From positions 617,690 through 681,689 of the forward strand of contig NZ_JAJALI010000002.1 in the NCBI RefSeq assembly GCF_020523795.1: a stretch of 64,000 nucleotides of DNA, given 5' to 3'. The DNA comes from Ancylobacter sp. Lp-2. Lineage in GTDB: Bacteria > Pseudomonadota > Alphaproteobacteria > Rhizobiales > Xanthobacteraceae. The translations under genes and the position numbers were made by a program. Below, in pieces: positions 1-8,503 of the stretch. The notes beneath the pieces were generated by a model. It saw only the letters and a list, made by a program, of their open reading frames with translations. It had not been told where the DNA came from and ran no database searches. Numbering within the stretch: position 1 is the first letter of the stretch; the number at the start of each line of letters is the position of its first letter.

Positions 1-488
1 AAGGCGATCATGGCGCCGCGCGCCCGCGCTTCGGCGAGCACGGCGAACAGATTGCCGCGATGCTCCGGCGGCAGGATCGCCAGGGTGATGCCGGACAGGT
101 AGATGCACGCGGCATCCGCCAGCGCTGCCCGCAGCGCGTCGCGATCAGCGGCGAGCAGCTTCGCCGCCGAGGTGTCGCGCCAATAGGTGAAGCTGCGCTC
201 GAAGCCCTGCAGCGCGATCATGTAGAGCCCGACCGGCCGGCCCGGCACCCGGCCGACATGGCTGGTATCGATCCCCGCCCCGGCGAAGAAGCCCAGCATC
301 TCGTCCGACGGCGCGTCGTCGCCGACCCGGGTGACGTAGCGCACCGACACCTCGGCGGGATCGGTCAGCCCGCGCACGCCCCAGGCGGTGTTCAGCGTGT
401 CGCCAGCGAAGCCGCGGCGGTAGAGCCCGCCGCCGGCATCGGCCAGTTCGATCATGCATTCGCCGATGCTGGCAAAGACCTTGGTCAC
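1..488 (-). CDS. kdgK: 2-keto-3-deoxygluconate kinase (PfkB family), partial, C-terminal part beyond left edge
   Basis: Phosphorylates 2-keto-3-deoxygluconate (KDG) to KDPG in the cytoplasm, the last committed step of hexuronate/hexonate breakdown before KDPG aldolase. The visible 162 codons begin VTKVFASIGECMIEL, a typical PfkB opening, followed by a substrate-site stretch (residues about 25-70, with GFAGDTLNTAW) and a FxYWRDTSAA segment characteristic of KDG kinases. The start is a GTG whose bases overlap the TGA of the upstream GntR gene (GTGA, 4-base overlap), so the two are translationally coupled. The ATP-binding C-terminal half lies outside the window. Family assignment is firm; KDG as substrate is inferred from motifs and from uxaA/uxaB-type genes on the divergent strand. 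Confidence 0.85.
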   Translation of the reverse strand, partial: MTKVFASIGECMIELADAGGGLYRRGFAGDTLNTAWGVRGLTDPAEVSVRYVTRVGDDAPSDEMLGFFAGAGIDTSHVGRVPGRPVGLYMIALQGFERSFTYWRDTSAAKLLAADRDALRAALADAACIYLSGITLAILPPEHRGNLFAVLAEARARGAMIA

Positions 489-1414
489 GTGGAAACTCCG
501 GCAGGAATGGGCTGGGAACGGAACGGGCCGAATTCGATCGAGCGCGCCAGCGTGGCGCGGGCGGTGCGCAGGTGCTTGCGGCAGCGGGCATCAATGGCGC
601 GCTGGTCGCGCGAGCGCAGCGCCTCGATATAGTCGAGGTGCTCCATCAGCGCGACGGTGTTGCGCTGCTGCTCGTCCGAGCGGTTCCAGCGATAGGTGTA
701 GTGGAACAGCGTCGAGATCACGTCGTAGAAATCGATGATGAAGCGATTGTTCGACGTCTCGTGGATGACGCGGTGCAGCCGCTCGTCGAGCTGCGGGAAG
801 CGTCGGTATTCCTCGCCTATATTGGCCAGCAGCGCGCGATGCTCCGCCTCAATGGCGTCGAGCTCGCGCCAGGGCGGCGAATCGTCGGGCAGTTCGATGA
901 AGCTGCGGGTGGCGCGCAGCTCGAACATTTCGCGCACGTCGTAGATCTCGGTAGCGAAGTCCGGGGTCACGCCCTTGTAGAGCCAGGCGCTGTTGGGCCG
1001 CCGTTCCAGCAGCCCGACGTGCTGGAACTGCGCCAGATATTCGCGGATGGTGGTGGTCGAGGTGCCGAACTGCCGCGCGAGTTCCGCCGCGTTCAGCAAC
1101 TGGCCGGCTCGGAAGTCCCCCAGCAGGATCCACTCCATGAAGCGCCGCTCCACCGCGGCACCGGCCGAGAGCGTCTGCATGTCCGGAAAATAGTCCGCCT
1201 CCAACGGGTGGCGGACCAGCGCGCGCCCGCTCGTCCCGAGGCTGACGATGCCGGCCTCCGCCAGCGACGCGAGCACCGCCCGCACCGTGGTGCGGCTGAC
1301 ATCCAGCGTGTGCGCGAGATCGCTTTCGGAAGGCAGCGCGGCACCGATGTCATGCGCGGTCAGCCGGCGCAAACACTGGTTATAGCTGCGTTTGAAGACG
1401 GTATTGCCCTTCAT
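485..1414 (-). CDS. GntR-family regulator with two tandem winged-helix domains and FCD-like C-terminus
   Basis: Predicted DNA-binding transcription factor of 309 aa, probably controlling the hexonate genes on both sides. The first wHTH is at about residues 27-67 (LPSESDLAHTLDVSRTTVR). A second helix-turn-helix lies at about residues 85-140 (AELARQFGTSTTTIREYL), followed by an all-helical FCD-type effector domain (YDVREMFELRATRSFIEL, with later D/H residues that could bind a metal). Ordinary GntR/FCD proteins have one wHTH and about 230-250 aa. I chose the ATG at 1414 because translation from the upstream start at 1585 would run through AT-rich promoter DNA. It overlaps kdgK by 4 bases. The ligand is inferred to be a hexonate or KDG. 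Confidence 0.85.
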   Translation of the reverse strand: MKGNTVFKRSYNQCLRRLTAHDIGAALPSESDLAHTLDVSRTTVRAVLASLAEAGIVSLGTSGRALVRHPLEADYFPDMQTLSAGAAVERRFMEWILLGDFRAGQLLNAAELARQFGTSTTTIREYLAQFQHVGLLERRPNSAWLYKGVTPDFATEIYDVREMFELRATRSFIELPDDSPPWRELDAIEAEHRALLANIGEEYRRFPQLDERLHRVIHETSNNRFIIDFYDVISTLFHYTYRWNRSDEQQRNTVALMEHLDYIEALRSRDQRAIDARCRKHLRTARATLARSIEFGPFRSQPIPAGVST

Positions 1415-1461
1415 GCGGCCCCCACGGCTCGTTTTCCCCAAGCGCCACTCTGTCGGTGACG

Positions 1462-1485
1462 CTGTTTTTTCTACATTAAAAACAG
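1462..1485. promoter_or_regulatory. Inverted repeat, candidate regulator operator
   Basis: Perfect 8-base arms (CTGTTTTT / AAAAACAG) around an 8-base spacer, 48 bases upstream of the GntR start, in the AT-rich divergent region between regulator and uxaB-like gene. A site here would suit autoregulation. Seen directly; function inferred. Confidence 0.4.
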
Positions 1486-1600
1486 ATTGACACGCCGCGT
1501 CCAGCGTGGATTTTATACATAAGAAACAAGAACAATAATAAGCTAGGGTGAGGAAATACGCGATGTGGCGCGCAAGCGGCTGCAATAAACTCCTTTGTCT

Positions 1601-1612
1601 TCAATATATTGA
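1601..1612. promoter_or_regulatory. Perfect 12-bp palindrome, candidate GntR operator
   Basis: TCAATATATTGA lies 67 bases before the GTG of the uxaB-like gene. Short AT-centred palindromes are typical GntR/FadR operators. It could be the site through which the divergent regulator controls the catabolic operon. Function inferred. Confidence 0.4.
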
Positions 1613-1678
1613 GCCGCGCGACGCCGTCTGCTCCTCTAGGGCGGCGCTTGTCGGCGGCATGCTGGGAGCTCGCCGTTC

Positions 1679-2815
1679 GTGAGCACGCGTATCGTTCAGT
1701 TCGGCACCAGCCGTTTCCTCCAGGCGCATGTCGACCTCTTCGTCCATGAGGCGCGCGAGGCCGGGCAGGACATCGGCCCCATCGCCGTGGTGCAAGCCTC
1801 CGGCTCGGCGGCCCGCGCCGGGCGCGTCTCCGCCTTCGGACGCCCGGAAGGCTATCCGGTGATCATCCGCGGCATGGTCGACGGCGCCCCTGTCGAGCGC
1901 GAGGTGACGGTACGGGCCGTCGATCGTGGCCTGTCGGCCGCTACCGACTGGACGGCGCTGACCGCCCTTTTCGCCGGCGAGGCCGGGCTGGTCGTCTCGA
2001 ACATGGGCGACGCCGGCTACGTGATCGCCGACGCGGATCGCGGCCCGGCCCTGCTGGTCGGCGGCGTTCCCGCCTCCTTCCCCGGCAAGCTCACCGCCCT
2101 GCTCCACCATCGCTGGACCCAGGGCGGCGCGCCGATCACGGTGCTGCCCTGCGAGCTGATCAATCGCAATGGCGAGGTGCTGAAGGCGGCGGTGAAGGAG
2201 CTCGCAACGGCGGGCGGCGCGCCGGCGGCCTTCTCCGACTGGCTCGACGCCAAGGTGATCTTCGGCAACACGCTGGTCGACCGCATCGTCTCCGAGCCCA
2301 TCGAGCCGGTCGGCGCCGTCGCCGAGCCTTATGCGCTGTGGGCGATCGAGGCGCAGCCGGGTCTCACCCTGCCCTTCTCGCATCCCGATGTCGTGCTCAC
2401 CGACGATCTCGAACCTTTCGAGCGGCTGAAGCTGCACATTCTCAATCTCGGCCACACCTTCCTCGCCGACATCTGGGCCCGCGAAGGCCGCCCCGCGGCT
2501 GAGACGGTGCGCGCCATCCTCGCCGACGACGCCATCCGCACCCGGCTCGATGCGCTCTATGCCGACGAGGTCGTGCCCGGCTTCGCTGCGCGGGACATGG
2601 AGAGCGAGGCGCAGGCCTATGTCGCCGTCACGCTCGACCGCTTCCGCAACCCCTTCCTCGACCATCGCATCGCCGACATCGCCCAGAACCACACGGTGAA
2701 GGTCGAGCGGCGCGTGAAGGCCTTCCTCGACTGGATCGCCGGCCGTCCGGGCGCTCCCGCGACGCCTGTGCTCGACGCGCTGGTCGCCCGGCAGGCCGAC
2801 GGAGTGGCGGCATGA
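1679..2815 (+). CDS. uxaB: Mannitol-dehydrogenase-family hexonate oxidoreductase (tagaturonate reductase/altronate dehydrogenase type)
   Basis: NAD(P)H-dependent cytoplasmic enzyme of the long-chain polyol dehydrogenase family, 378 aa. It probably interconverts D-tagaturonate and D-altronate. The N-terminus carries the family nucleotide-binding motif (IVQFGTSRFLQAH, residues 5-17). The catalytic Lys-x4-Asn-x2-His triad is visible as KLHILNLGH (K251, N256, H259). It is shorter than E. coli UxaB (about 480 aa) because of a compact C-terminus. The start is GTG. First gene of the catabolic operon; its stop overlaps the next gene's ATG by 4 bases. Altronate rather than mannonate is inferred from uxaA in the same operon; mannonate specificity cannot be excluded. 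Confidence 0.75.
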   Translation: MSTRIVQFGTSRFLQAHVDLFVHEAREAGQDIGPIAVVQASGSAARAGRVSAFGRPEGYPVIIRGMVDGAPVEREVTVRAVDRGLSAATDWTALTALFAGEAGLVVSNMGDAGYVIADADRGPALLVGGVPASFPGKLTALLHHRWTQGGAPITVLPCELINRNGEVLKAAVKELATAGGAPAAFSDWLDAKVIFGNTLVDRIVSEPIEPVGAVAEPYALWAIEAQPGLTLPFSHPDVVLTDDLEPFERLKLHILNLGHTFLADIWAREGRPAAETVRAILADDAIRTRLDALYADEVVPGFAARDMESEAQAYVAVTLDRFRNPFLDHRIADIAQNHTVKVERRVKAFLDWIAGRPGAPATPVLDALVARQADGVAA

Positions 2816-3495
2816 CCTATCAGTTCGACTTCTCCGCGCTCTGGGCGTTCTGGCCGGAGTTCCTGCAGGGCGCCTGGCTGACGCTACAACTCTCGGCGGT
2901 CTCCACCGTGCTCGGCTTCGTGCTCGGCACGCTGTGCGCCATTGGCCGCTCCGACGGTCCGCCCTGGGTGAAGTTCCTGGTGGCGAGCTATGTCGAGGTG
3001 ATCCGCAACACTCCGCTGCTGGTGCAGGTGTTCATCGTCTATTTCGGCATCGCCACGCTGGGCATCAAGGTGTCCGCCAACGCGGCGGCGGTGATCGCGC
3101 TGGTGGTGAATGTCGGCGCCTATACCTGCGAGATCGTGCGCGCCGGCCTCGAATCCGTGCACAAGTCGCAGCTGGAAGCCGCCGACTGCCTCGGCCTGTC
3201 CAAGCCGCAGATCTACTGGCACGTGATCATCCGCCCGGCGATCGAGCGCGTCTATCCGGCGCTCACCAGCCAGTACGTGCTGCTGATGCTGGCCTCATCG
3301 ATCACCTCACAGATCTCGGCGGAAGAGCTGACGGCGGTCGCCAACCGCATCCAGTCCGACACCTTCCGCTCCTTCGAGACCTACATCGTCGTCGGCATCA
3401 TCTATCTCGCTTTGTCTTTCGTGGTGCGCATCGCGCTGTGGCTGTTCGGCCTCGTCGTCTTCGTGCGCAAGCGCAAGCTCGGCACGGCGCTGTGA
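2812..3495 (+). CDS. Polar-amino-acid-type ABC transporter permease (first subunit)
   Basis: Inner-membrane permease of the HisM/GlnP family, 227 aa, with about five hydrophobic helices. The cytoplasmic coupling loop is seen around residues 115-150 (ESVHKSQLEAADCLGLSKPQ), which contacts the ATPase. It overlaps the preceding oxidoreductase by 4 bases (ATGA) and is followed 10 bases later by a second permease, forming a heterodimeric channel. Family members import amino acids, but the setting inside a hexonate operon suggests a sugar acid such as L-galactonate as substrate (inference). Confidence 0.85.
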   Translation: MTYQFDFSALWAFWPEFLQGAWLTLQLSAVSTVLGFVLGTLCAIGRSDGPPWVKFLVASYVEVIRNTPLLVQVFIVYFGIATLGIKVSANAAAVIALVVNVGAYTCEIVRAGLESVHKSQLEAADCLGLSKPQIYWHVIIRPAIERVYPALTSQYVLLMLASSITSQISAEELTAVANRIQSDTFRSFETYIVVGIIYLALSFVVRIALWLFGLVVFVRKRKLGTAL

Positions 3496-3505
3496 GGGTC
3501 TGATC

Positions 3506-4159
3506 ATGCCGAGTTTCAGCCTCGTACACCTCGAATTCCTCGGTTGGGCGGCCATGTGGACGCTCGGCCTGTCCGCCATCGCCTTCATCGGCGGCGGTCT
3601 CGTCGGCTTCGCCGTCGCCCTGATGCGCATCTCGTCGGTCCACTGGGTGCGCTACGCCGCGATCGCCTACATCCAGGTGGTGCAGGGCACGCCGCTGCTG
3701 ATCCTGCTGTTCCTGATCTATTTCGGCATCGCCATCGTCGGCTTCCAGGAAGTGCCGGCGATCATCGCCGCCGGCATCGGCCTGACCATCTATTCGTCCG
3801 GCTTCCTCGCCGAGATCTGGCGCGGCTGCCTGCAATCGGTGCCGAAGACCCAGTGGGAGGCCGCCGAGTGCCTCGCCCTCACCCCCTGGCAGCGCATGAC
3901 GCGGGTGATCCTGCCGCAGGCGATGCGCATCGCCACGCCGCCGACGGTCGGTTTCCTCGTCCAGATCGTCAAGAACACCTCGCTGGCCTCGGTGGTCGGC
4001 TTCGTCGAGCTCGCCCAGGCCGGCAAGCTCATCAACAACTCGATCTTCGAGCCCTTCACCGTCTTCATGGTCGTGGCGGCGATCTATTTCGCGATCTGCT
4101 TCCCGCTCTCGACCTGGAGCCGGCGGCTGGAAAGGAAGCTCAATGTCAGCCGTCGTTAA
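3506..4159 (+). CDS. Polar-amino-acid-type ABC transporter permease (second subunit)
   Basis: Second inner-membrane subunit, 217 aa, with the same five-helix architecture and coupling loop (QSVPKTQWEAAECLALTPWQ). It pairs with the upstream permease. Its last 17 bases overlap the start of the ATPase gene, so all three membrane components are translated together. Family assignment firm; substrate inferred from the operon. Confidence 0.85.
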   Translation: MPSFSLVHLEFLGWAAMWTLGLSAIAFIGGGLVGFAVALMRISSVHWVRYAAIAYIQVVQGTPLLILLFLIYFGIAIVGFQEVPAIIAAGIGLTIYSSGFLAEIWRGCLQSVPKTQWEAAECLALTPWQRMTRVILPQAMRIATPPTVGFLVQIVKNTSLASVVGFVELAQAGKLINNSIFEPFTVFMVVAAIYFAICFPLSTWSRRLERKLNVSRR

Positions 4160-4871
4160 ACTCTCGAACGTTCACAAGAGCTTCGGCACTAACAAGGTGC
4201 TGGACGGCGTCTCCTTCGAGGTCGGCCGCGGCGAGGTTGCCGCCGTCATCGGTCAGTCCGGCTCGGGTAAGTCGACGGCGCTGCGCTGCATCAACGCGCT
4301 GGAGACCATCGACGGCGGCACCATCGACGTGTGCGGCCATGCGGTACACGACGCCAAGCTCGACCGCCGCTCGCTGCGCCGCGACGTCGGCATCGTGTTC
4401 CAGAGCTACAACCTGTTCCCGCACCTCACCGCCGAGCAGAACATCATGCTGGCACCGAGCTGCGTGAAGAAGGTGTCCAAGTCCGAGGCGCGCGACCTCG
4501 CCCATGACGTGCTGCGCCGGGTCGGCCTCGCCGAGAAGGCCGGGCACTTTCCCGAACAGTTGTCCGGCGGCCAGCAGCAGCGCGTCGCCATCGCCCGCTC
4601 GCTCGCCATGCAGCCCAAGCTGATGCTGTTCGACGAGGTCACCTCGGCGCTCGACCCGCAGCTCACCGGCGAAGTGCTGAAGGTCATGGAAGACCTCGCG
4701 CGCGGCGGCATGACGATGATCCTCGTCACCCATGAAATGGCCTTCGCCCGCAAGGTCGCGAGCCAGGTCGTCTACATGCACAAGGGCAAGGTCTGGGAAA
4801 CCGGCCCCGGCTCCATGCTGGACAGCCCGAAGACCGCCGAGCTCGCCGACTTCGTCGGCAGCGGTCTCTGA
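4143..4871 (+). CDS. Polar-amino-acid-type ABC transporter ATP-binding protein
   Basis: Cytoplasmic ATPase that drives the two permeases, 242 aa, GlnQ/HisP family. Walker A is GQSGSGKST (residues 37-45). The ABC signature [15 protein letters not shown] is at about 140 and Walker B LMLFDEVTSALDP at about 160, followed by the switch histidine in LVTHEM. The gene begins inside the end of the second permease gene. The periplasmic binding protein follows after 63 bases. Confidence 0.92.
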   Translation: MSAVVKLSNVHKSFGTNKVLDGVSFEVGRGEVAAVIGQSGSGKSTALRCINALETIDGGTIDVCGHAVHDAKLDRRSLRRDVGIVFQSYNLFPHLTAEQNIMLAPSCVKKVSKSEARDLAHDVLRRVGLAEKAGHFPEQLSGGQQQRVAIARSLAMQPKLMLFDEVTSALDPQLTGEVLKVMEDLARGGMTMILVTHEMAFARKVASQVVYMHKGKVWETGPGSMLDSPKTAELADFVGSGL

Positions 4872-4934
4872 GAACCACCACGCCAGAACAGCTTCAATCG
4901 CGCAGAACCGCTCAATATCCCAGGGAGGGAAACC

Positions 4935-5735
4935 ATGAACCGCCGTACATTCCTTGCCGCTTCCGCGCTCGCCGGCCTTACCGGCTCCTTCGCCCTGCCG
5001 CTCGCGGCGCAGGCCGACACGCTCGACGAGATCAAGAAGCGCGGCAAGCTGCTGGTCGCCATCGACCTCGGCTCGCCGCCCTTCGGCCTCACCGACGCGC
5101 AGATGCAGCCGACCGGCTCCGATGTCGAGAGCGCCAGGCTGCTCGCCGCCGATCTCGGCGTGCCGCTGGAGATCGTGCAGGTCACCAGCCCGAACCGCGT
5201 GCCCTTCCTGCTCACCGGCAAGGCCGACATCGTGATGGCCTCCTTCTCGGTGAACGAGGAGCGCAAGAAGGTCATCGACTTCTCCGACGCCTATGGCGTG
5301 ATCGAGATCGCCATCGCCGCGCCGAAGGGCACCGCGATCAAGACCATCGACGGCCTCAAGGGCCTGCGCATCGGCACCACCCGCGGCTCGACCAACGACA
5401 AGGAAGTCACCTCGCAGATCAAGAACGCCGAGATCGTCCGCTATGACGACGACGCGACGCTGATCACCGCGCTGGTCTCCGGCCAGGTCGACATCATGGG
5501 CTCCTCGCCGCAGGTGATGAAGGCGGTCAACCAGCGTCGCCCGAACGACCCGCTCGAGACCAAGATCATCCTGAAGACCAACCCCTACGCCATCGGCCTG
5601 CGCAAGAACGAGGACGCGCTGCGCGCCCGTCTCAACGAGTGGATCGCCAAGGATCTCGCCAACGGCAAGCTCCGCGAGGTGTTCCTCAAGTACAACGGCT
5701 CGCCGCTGCCGCAGACCCTGCCCCCGACCATGTGA
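4935..5735 (+). CDS. Periplasmic substrate-binding protein of the ABC importer (SBP family 3)
   Basis: Captures the transported solute in the periplasm, 266 aa. The N-terminus MNRRTFLAASALAG followed by a hydrophobic run and an LAAQA cleavage site indicates a twin-arginine export signal. The mature part is a family 3 fold: KRGKLLVAIDLGSPPFG opening, then KADIVMASFSVNEERKKVIDFSDAY. A Shine-Dalgarno-like GGGAGG precedes the ATG. A strong hairpin follows the gene, which could raise its mRNA level over the enzyme genes downstream. Most homologs bind amino acids; a sugar-acid ligand is inferred from context. Confidence 0.85.
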   Translation: MNRRTFLAASALAGLTGSFALPLAAQADTLDEIKKRGKLLVAIDLGSPPFGLTDAQMQPTGSDVESARLLAADLGVPLEIVQVTSPNRVPFLLTGKADIVMASFSVNEERKKVIDFSDAYGVIEIAIAAPKGTAIKTIDGLKGLRIGTTRGSTNDKEVTSQIKNAEIVRYDDDATLITALVSGQVDIMGSSPQVMKAVNQRRPNDPLETKIILKTNPYAIGLRKNEDALRARLNEWIAKDLANGKLREVFLKYNGSPLPQTLPPTM

Positions 5736-5749
5736 CGAGCCTCCCGACT

Positions 5750-5792
5750 GCGGCCCGGCGACCCGGGCGACGCGCTCTCCGAGCCGGGCCGC
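5750..5792 (+). terminator. GC-rich hairpin after the binding-protein gene (attenuator or mRNA stabiliser)
   Basis: Perfect 10-base arms (GCGGCCCGGC / GCCGGGCCGC) with a 23-base loop, followed by a pyrimidine-rich ATCTTCTTCTC. It lies in the 98-base gap between the binding protein and the dehydrogenase. There is no pure T run, so partial termination or 3'-end protection is more likely than full termination. Confidence 0.45.
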
Positions 5793-5833
5793 ATCTTCTT
5801 CTCGAAGCCTCCTGCTGTGGAAAGCATTCTGCG

Positions 5834-6844
5834 ATGAAAGCCCTGATCTGCGATGAACCCGGCCGCCTGTCGATCATCAGCCGCCCCGAGCCGGTGCCGG
5901 CTGCGGGCGAGGCGCTGATCCGCATCCGCCGCGTCGGCATCTGCGGCACCGATTTCCACATCTATCAGGGCAAGCACCCCTTCCTCGAATACCCGCGCGT
6001 GATGGGCCACGAGCTCTCCGGCACGGTGGAGAGCGCGCCCGAAGGCAGCGGCCTGGCCAAGGGCCAGAACGTCTACATCGTGCCGTATCTGTCCTGCGGC
6101 ACCTGCCACGCCTGCCGCAAGGGCGTGAACAATGCCTGCATGAACATCAACGTGCTCGGCGTGCATCGCGACGGCGGCATGGCGGAGTTCCTCTGCGTGC
6201 CGGTCGGTAATGTCGTGCCGGCGGGTTCCGCCTCCATCGACGAGGCAGCGATGATCGAATTCCTCGCCATCGGCGCCCATGGCGTGAAGCGCGGCGGCAT
6301 CACCGCTGACGATCGCGTGCTGGTGGTCGGCTCCGGCCCGATCGGCATGTCCGCGATCATCTTCGCCAAGGCGCGCGGCGCGCACGTCACGGTAATGGAC
6401 CTGCGCGAGGACCGCATCGCCTTCACCATCAACGAGCTCGGCGCCGACCAGATGCTGATCGCCGACGCGCAGGCGGAAGAGACCGCCAAGCGCCTGACCG
6501 GCGGCGACTTCTTCGACGTCGTCATCGACGCCACCGGCAATGCGGCGGCGATGCAGCGCGGCTTCGGCTTCCTCGCCCATGCCGGCCGCTATGTGCTGGT
6601 GAGTGTGGTGCGCACCGACATTACCTTCTCCGACCCGGAATTCCACAAGCGCGAGGCGACGCTGTTCGCCAGCCGCAACGCCCAGGCCGACGACTTCGCC
6701 GAGGTGGTCAGGCAGATGGAAGCCGGCAAGGTGCCGACCAAGGCGCTGAACACCCATCGTGGTCCGCTGAGCGAAGGCCCGAAGCTGTTCGACGCCTGGC
6801 TGAAACCGGAAGCCGGCGTGATCAAGGCGATCCTCGAAGTCTGA
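5834..6844 (+). CDS. lgoD: Zinc-dependent MDR dehydrogenase, L-galactonate-5-dehydrogenase-like
   Basis: Medium-chain zinc alcohol dehydrogenase, 336 aa, cytoplasmic. The catalytic zinc ligands are C37 (GICGTD) and H59-E60 (MGHE). Four structural-zinc cysteines are at 88, 91, 94 and 102, and the Rossmann motif VLVVGSGPIG is at about 162-171. The C-terminal stretch SDPEFHKREATLFASRNA resembles, from memory, E. coli YjjN/LgoD, which oxidises L-galactonate to D-tagaturonate. The product would be the substrate of the MDH-family enzyme in the same operon and lead to altronate for UxaA. L-gulonate 5-dehydrogenase is the main alternative. The symbol is given on similarity and context. Confidence 0.65.
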   Translation: MKALICDEPGRLSIISRPEPVPAAGEALIRIRRVGICGTDFHIYQGKHPFLEYPRVMGHELSGTVESAPEGSGLAKGQNVYIVPYLSCGTCHACRKGVNNACMNINVLGVHRDGGMAEFLCVPVGNVVPAGSASIDEAAMIEFLAIGAHGVKRGGITADDRVLVVGSGPIGMSAIIFAKARGAHVTVMDLREDRIAFTINELGADQMLIADAQAEETAKRLTGGDFFDVVIDATGNAAAMQRGFGFLAHAGRYVLVSVVRTDITFSDPEFHKREATLFASRNAQADDFAEVVRQMEAGKVPTKALNTHRGPLSEGPKLFDAWLKPEAGVIKAILEV

Positions 6845-6889
6845 ACCTCTCGCAGCCTGAACGCTTGAAGTCCTTGGAAGTCTGAAGCC

Positions 6890-8413
6890 ATGAGCGCCCC
6901 GCGCATCCTGCGTCTCAACGACGCCGACAATGTCATCATCGCGGTCGACAAGATCGCCGCGGGCGCGGAGCTGCCCGACGGCGTCGCTGCCGGCCGGATG
7001 ATCCCCAAGGGCCACAAGGTCGCCTCGCGCCCGATCCCCCAGGGCGAGGCGATCCGCAAGTTCGGCCAGGTCATCGGCTTCGCCAAGGACGACATCCCGG
7101 CGGGGGAATGGGTGCACGAGCACAATGTCGTGCTGCACGATTTCGAGCGCGACTACGCCTTCGCCACCGAGGCGAAGGCCGATACCGGCCTGCGGCCCGG
7201 CGAAGAACCCGCCACCTTCCAGGGTTTCCGCCGCGCCGACGGACGGGTGGGTACGCGCAACTATATCGGCATCCTGTCGTCGGTGAACTGCTCGGCGACG
7301 GTGGCGGACTTCATCGCCGACGCCGTCACCCGTTCCGGCGTGCTCGCTGACTACCCGAACATCGACGGCGTCGTCGCCTTCACCCACGGCACCGGCTGCG
7401 GCATGGCCTCCAAGGGCGAGGAATTCGACATCCTCGCCCGTACCCAATGGGGCTATGCCAGCCATCCGAACTTCGCGTCGATCCTGGTGGTGGGCCTCGG
7501 CTGCGAGGTGTTCCAGATCCCGCGGATGATGAAGGAATACGGCATCGTCGAGGGGCCGCGTTTCCAGACCCTGACCATCCAGGAGAGCGGCGGCACCCGC
7601 AAGTCGATCGAGACTGGCGTCAGCAAAATCAAGGAGATGCTGGCGCACGCCAACGCCTCCGTGCGCGAGACCGTGCCGGCCTCCGAGCTGGTGCTGGCGC
7701 TGCAATGCGGCGGCTCGGACGGCTATTCCGGCCTCACCGCCAACCCGGCACTGGGCGCGGCGGTCGACCTTTTGGTGCGCCATGGCGGCACCGCCATCCT
7801 GTCGGAAACGCCGGAGATCTTCGGCGCCGAGCATCTGCTCACCCGCCGCGCCGAGAGCGAGGAAGTCGGTCGCAAGATCGTCGATCTCATTGATTGGTGG
7901 ACGGAATATGCCGCCCGCACCGGCGGCGAGCTCAACAACAACCCCTCCCCCGGTAACAAGGCGGGCGGGCTCACCACCATCCTGGAGAAGTCGCTCGGCG
8001 CGGTGGCCAAGGGCGGCACCTCGACCCTGCGCGGCGTCTACCGCTATGCCGAGAAGATCGACCGGCGGGGTTTCGTCTACATGGATACCCCCGGCTATGA
8101 CCCGGTCGCCGCGACCGGTCAGGTGGCCGGTGGGGCCAATATGCTGTGCTTCACCACCGGGCGCGGCTCGGCCTATGGCTGCAAGCCGACCCCCTCGGTG
8201 AAGCTCGCCACCAACTCCGACCTCTTCGCCCGGATGGAAGAGGACATGGACATCAATTGCGGCGACATCATCGACGGCGTCTCCATCGAGGAGAAGGGCC
8301 GGGAGATCTTCCAGCTGGTGCTGGACATCGCCTCCGGCACCCGCTCGAAATCGGAGCTGCTCGGCTATGGCCGCAACGAGTTCGTGCCCTGGCAGCTCGG
8401 CGCGGTGATGTAG
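6890..8413 (+). CDS. uxaA: Altronate dehydratase, full length
   Basis: Converts D-altronate to 2-keto-3-deoxygluconate, a cytoplasmic metal-dependent lyase, 507 aa (E. coli UxaA is about 495). An N-terminal SAF domain occupies about residues 1-95 (AAGRMIPKGHKVASRPI). The large UxaA catalytic domain follows, with FRRADGRVGTRNYIGILSSV, HGTGCGM, LQCGGSDGYSG and a C-terminal FTTGRGSAYGCKPTPSVK. Both domains are present in one chain. It is the last gene of the catabolic operon, 45 bases after the dehydrogenase, and feeds KdgK encoded on the other strand. Confidence 0.92.
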   Translation: MSAPRILRLNDADNVIIAVDKIAAGAELPDGVAAGRMIPKGHKVASRPIPQGEAIRKFGQVIGFAKDDIPAGEWVHEHNVVLHDFERDYAFATEAKADTGLRPGEEPATFQGFRRADGRVGTRNYIGILSSVNCSATVADFIADAVTRSGVLADYPNIDGVVAFTHGTGCGMASKGEEFDILARTQWGYASHPNFASILVVGLGCEVFQIPRMMKEYGIVEGPRFQTLTIQESGGTRKSIETGVSKIKEMLAHANASVRETVPASELVLALQCGGSDGYSGLTANPALGAAVDLLVRHGGTAILSETPEIFGAEHLLTRRAESEEVGRKIVDLIDWWTEYAARTGGELNNNPSPGNKAGGLTTILEKSLGAVAKGGTSTLRGVYRYAEKIDRRGFVYMDTPGYDPVAATGQVAGGANMLCFTTGRGSAYGCKPTPSVKLATNSDLFARMEEDMDINCGDIIDGVSIEEKGREIFQLVLDIASGTRSKSELLGYGRNEFVPWQLGAVM

Positions 8414-8428
8414 CGGAGCGACGGGAGC

Positions 8429-8457
8429 GCGGCGGCGGGAATTGACGCCGCCGCTTT
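8429..8457 (+). terminator. Candidate intrinsic terminator after uxaA
   Basis: Nine-base perfect stem (GCGGCGGCG / CGCCGCCGC), 8-base loop, then TTT. It would end the catabolic operon before the ModE-like gene. The T tract is short, so efficiency is uncertain. Confidence 0.45.
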
Positions 8458-8503
8458 CGCGGGCATGCTGTCCGGCGACCTTCTCGACCAGCACCCGGAT
8501 TCC

